A stretch of 64,000 nt of DNA from Isochrysis galbana (lineage: Eukaryota > Haptophyta > Isochrysidales > Isochrysidaceae). Under the pieces are notes generated by a model that searched no databases, was not told where the DNA came from, and saw nothing but the letters and a program-made list of their open reading frames with translations. Positions 61,961 through 64,000 of this stretch are shown in pieces. The position numbers and the translations under genes were made by a program. How positions within the stretch are numbered: position 1 is the stretch's first letter; every line of letters begins with the position of its first letter. Location of the stretch: assembly GCA_018136815.1 (NCBI GenBank), contig CM030937.1, positions 5,102,632-5,166,631 on the forward strand. Direction: 5' to 3'.

Positions 61961-62687
61961 TAAGAATTATGTGCTATGTACGAAGAGTAGAAGCATACTT
62001 ATCTTCTACTCTAGAGGTGGGGGGGGAGGAGCTGGGTGGGCTGCGCGGGCCATGATGCCAGAGGGTCAGGGGGTGGTCGGACTGTCGGCAGCCCGACACG
62101 GCGCTGCATCGGGCGGGAATCAAATGCCGAATGTAGCTTAGATATAAAGGAATCGATCCCCCCGCGGGCGCGACCGCCAATTCTTTACGGGTAGAGCGTG
62201 AGCGCGCGTGACGGAGGGGGGGGGAGGGGGGGAGAATCGCACCATTTCCTGGCTAAGATTTTCGTGGCGGCAGGTGGCCCCCCCTGAAGGTTTTTTATTG
62301 GGCCTCGCGCCACGGTCAAAAAATGCAGCCCAACCCTTACTAGTAGTTAAAAAGCCCCTGTTTGACCGCCCTACCTATGGCTATGCCTGTCATTTGCTCC
62401 AAGAATAGGCATAGCTAGAGTAGTAGGGACGCTCTCTCCCGTCGCTCGTTGCTATTTGCATCTGCATGAATAGCGAGTAGCTACAAACGACCTGCTTTTA
62501 GTGTACTCTAGAGTACATGTGTACCATAGGGGTCAATGCGGAGGCGCTTCGTGCCCTCCCCACATGTATTTTACTAAACACCTAGCGGATTAGACCTGCA
62601 CGACAGTAAAATAGAATAAAACAGATCCACAGTGAGCTTCTTTGCAGATGGCGGTCCCAGCCGCCTGCAAGCCAACTGCAGCCCCCG
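61961..62687. other. Intergenic with solitary TIR end at 62373
   Basis: 62240-62373 ends TTAAAAAGCCCCTGTTTGACC GCCCTA; its complement follows the left end of the 14.2-kb element (tagggcggtcaaacaggggc, ...ctactagtaaggg..., ...tgaccgtg). No gene is supported between here and 62688. Confidence 0.55.
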
Positions 62688-63218
62688 ATGGCAGTGGCCC
62701 TGCTCAGCCTGTTGCTCGGCGTCGGGTATATCACGGTGCAGAATGCTGAATTTAAAGAGCTTATTGCGGCCGATTTCTTTAAGGCCATCATTGACGTGCG
62801 CCGCACCGACGAGTGGAACGCTGGACACCTCCCTAACGCGACATTTGTGCAGAGCTTCAACGTCGACGGCTTTACGGCGCCGGGTGCCGAGCTCATCTTA
62901 GACTGCAAGGACTGCCCGATCGCCGTGTACTGTAGATCAGGGTCGCGTTCCAAACAAGCCTCCGAGATTCTTGAGGCCGCGAACTACACCAATGTCTACG
63001 ATGCCCTTGGCATCAACCAGTGGACAGCAGCGGGCAACGTCCTCGTCATGACGGCCCCTGTCATTCCACACTGCTACCAAGCCCCTTGTATTGCCCCTTC
63101 TCCCCCTTCTCCCCCAAGCGTCTGCCCTCCGAGCTGCATGCCAGTCCGGCGCACTCGCCGCCGTGTGCTATTCTCCAATATGCCGAACTGTCCAGCGGGA
63201 TGCGAGCCTTCATATTGA
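62688..63218 (+). CDS. Rhodanese-like protein with N-terminal signal/anchor
   Basis: A frame of 176 residues from ATG 62688. The first 20 residues (MAVALLSLLLGVGYITVQNA) look like a signal peptide or anchor, so the protein probably enters the secretory pathway or a plastid. A single rhodanese domain follows at about 20-115: FKELIAADFFKAIIDVRRTD EWNAGHLPNATF, then IAVYCRSGSRSKQASEILEA with the active-site cysteine loop CRSGSRS, and NVYDALGINQWTAAGN. Rhodanese domains carry sulfur as a cysteine persulfide. The tail is Pro/Cys-rich (APSPPSPPSVCPPSCMP, CPAGCEPSY). No introns are needed. Confidence 0.85.
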   Translation: MAVALLSLLLGVGYITVQNAEFKELIAADFFKAIIDVRRTDEWNAGHLPNATFVQSFNVDGFTAPGAELILDCKDCPIAVYCRSGSRSKQASEILEAANYTNVYDALGINQWTAAGNVLVMTAPVIPHCYQAPCIAPSPPSPPSVCPPSCMPVRRTRRRVLFSNMPNCPAGCEPSY

Positions 63219-64000
63219 TGGTTGATGGTGACATCTTGTACTCCTACCTGCTCTGCACCTGCTCCTGTGCTGTTTCTCCCTCTAACCTCTCCACTCTCGA
63301 CCTCTGAGAGAGGCGGGGGGGCGAGGCACCCTATGGTCGCGAATGTGTTGGGTGTCCATCATTGCTGCTGTCGTTGGTTCTTCTTTCAGCCGTGATTGCG
63401 GCTCCCATACTTCCTCCTCATCCTACCGCTCCCATACTTCCTTCTTATCCTACCCGTTATCGTGTTGTATCTTGTCGTTCTGTGCTATTTTGCGGAAGAC
63501 ATAGACAGAGATATGGTCGACGATACACCAACACGGACAGCACCATCTCTTTGATGTCGGTCTACGTCTAATGGCCTGCTCTAAAAAGCAAAAGCACATT
63601 TTCATGGAGGCTGTCGCCTCGTGGGCGCACCCGCAAGCATAAGTTTATACTTTTAATTCAAAGGCGGTAATGGGGAGGCGCCTGGTGCCCTCCCCTTCGG
63701 GCACTAATCCCCTCCGGGGAAGCTCGTCAGAGGCAACCTCATGCACGGCCACCTGGCGGACCTGGCGTGTTGTGGTTGTGGGCAGCGGACTGGGGACTAA
63801 CTAAGTCTAAGTCACTTGGGACTAGGACTATCACTGGGGAGAACCCGGGGGACGCTGAGAGACCAACGGTAACCGATGACATACTAATACGCAAAGAGCT
63901 ACGCAAATACTGCGTGTGGCTCTACCAAGGGCGCACCAAAGTCGCGTTCCGTCAAAAGAGGGCCATGTGATAGTTTTGTTTTCACTCAGACTGTTATGTG
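63219..64000. other. Intergenic to window edge; possible partial coding end
   Basis: A plus frame at about 63767-63970 (DDILIRKELRKYCVWLYQGR, TKVAFRQKRAM) ends with the 24-bp string shared with 3228. It may be a repeat-borne fragment. Nothing else is supported. Confidence 0.35.

Noticed and set aside
40210-62373. A 22-kb giant transposon bounded by inverted TAGGGCGGTCAAACAG ends
   Set aside because: The ends are suitably oriented, but flanks differ (gctagtgc versus cctatggc) and the interior holds ordinary intron-bearing genes with no transposase, polymerase or capsid. Two solitary ends are simpler.

Overview
The window is nuclear DNA from a eukaryote, most likely a GC-rich unicellular alga; a haptophyte-like microalga is my best guess. 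The reasons are short GT-AG introns (85-216 nt) inside GC-rich genes, low-complexity (GA)n/(CT)n and poly-G runs, non-LTR retroelement debris with 17-18 bp target-site duplications, and eukaryote-only domain architectures. No operons, ribosome-binding sites, CRISPR array, rRNA or convincing tRNA were seen. The organism call is inference.

Genes in order: a coiled-coil protein leaving the left edge (1-2477, minus); a small conserved-looking unknown (3350-3916, minus); a TrmO/TsaA-type tRNA methyltransferase (6927-7994, plus); a xylulokinase (19291-21305, minus) divergent from an ankyrin-repeat protein (21782-22918, plus); an EF-hand/fibronectin-III protein (28642-31521, plus); an ankyrin-longin-like-Ariadne fusion (36051-39399, minus); a large protein carrying an array of R-R-x-S motifs (41644-44400, minus); a PH-domain protein (51105-54020, plus); an EF-hand-like/poly-proline/PPKL-type Ser/Thr phosphatase in six exons (56033-60315, minus); and a secreted or ER rhodanese (62688-63218, plus). 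I rebuilt splice junctions by hand for four genes; in each the reading phase is kept and family motifs are restored across the joins.

The space between genes is a graveyard of mobile elements. A non-LTR (LINE) family is seen as 5' leaders (10361, 16321, 32294, 61019), C-terminal pieces (9.1-10.4 kb, 11.2-11.7 kb, 17.7 kb, 34 kb) and one copy with CCCH zinc fingers plus an endonuclease domain (45.7-47.15 kb). A roughly 760-bp SINE-like element has two intact copies with perfect 17- and 18-bp target duplications (9454-10208 and 34449-35210) and several fragments. It shares its 5' leader, and its T-rich 3' tail, with the LINEs. A 2.05-kb terminal-inverted-repeat element (14215-16266) has three further solitary ends. 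A 203-bp minisatellite (25573-27375, about 8.9 copies) abuts a long ORF that may be retrotransposon-derived.

The genes do not form a pathway. The themes are signalling and regulation (phosphatase, PH protein, R-R-x-S array, EF-hands), ubiquitin-like scaffolding, sugar metabolism and tRNA modification. The best candidates for something undescribed are the ankyrin-longin-Ariadne fusion, which lacks the catalytic RING2, and the LINE/SINE-like pair with shared termini.
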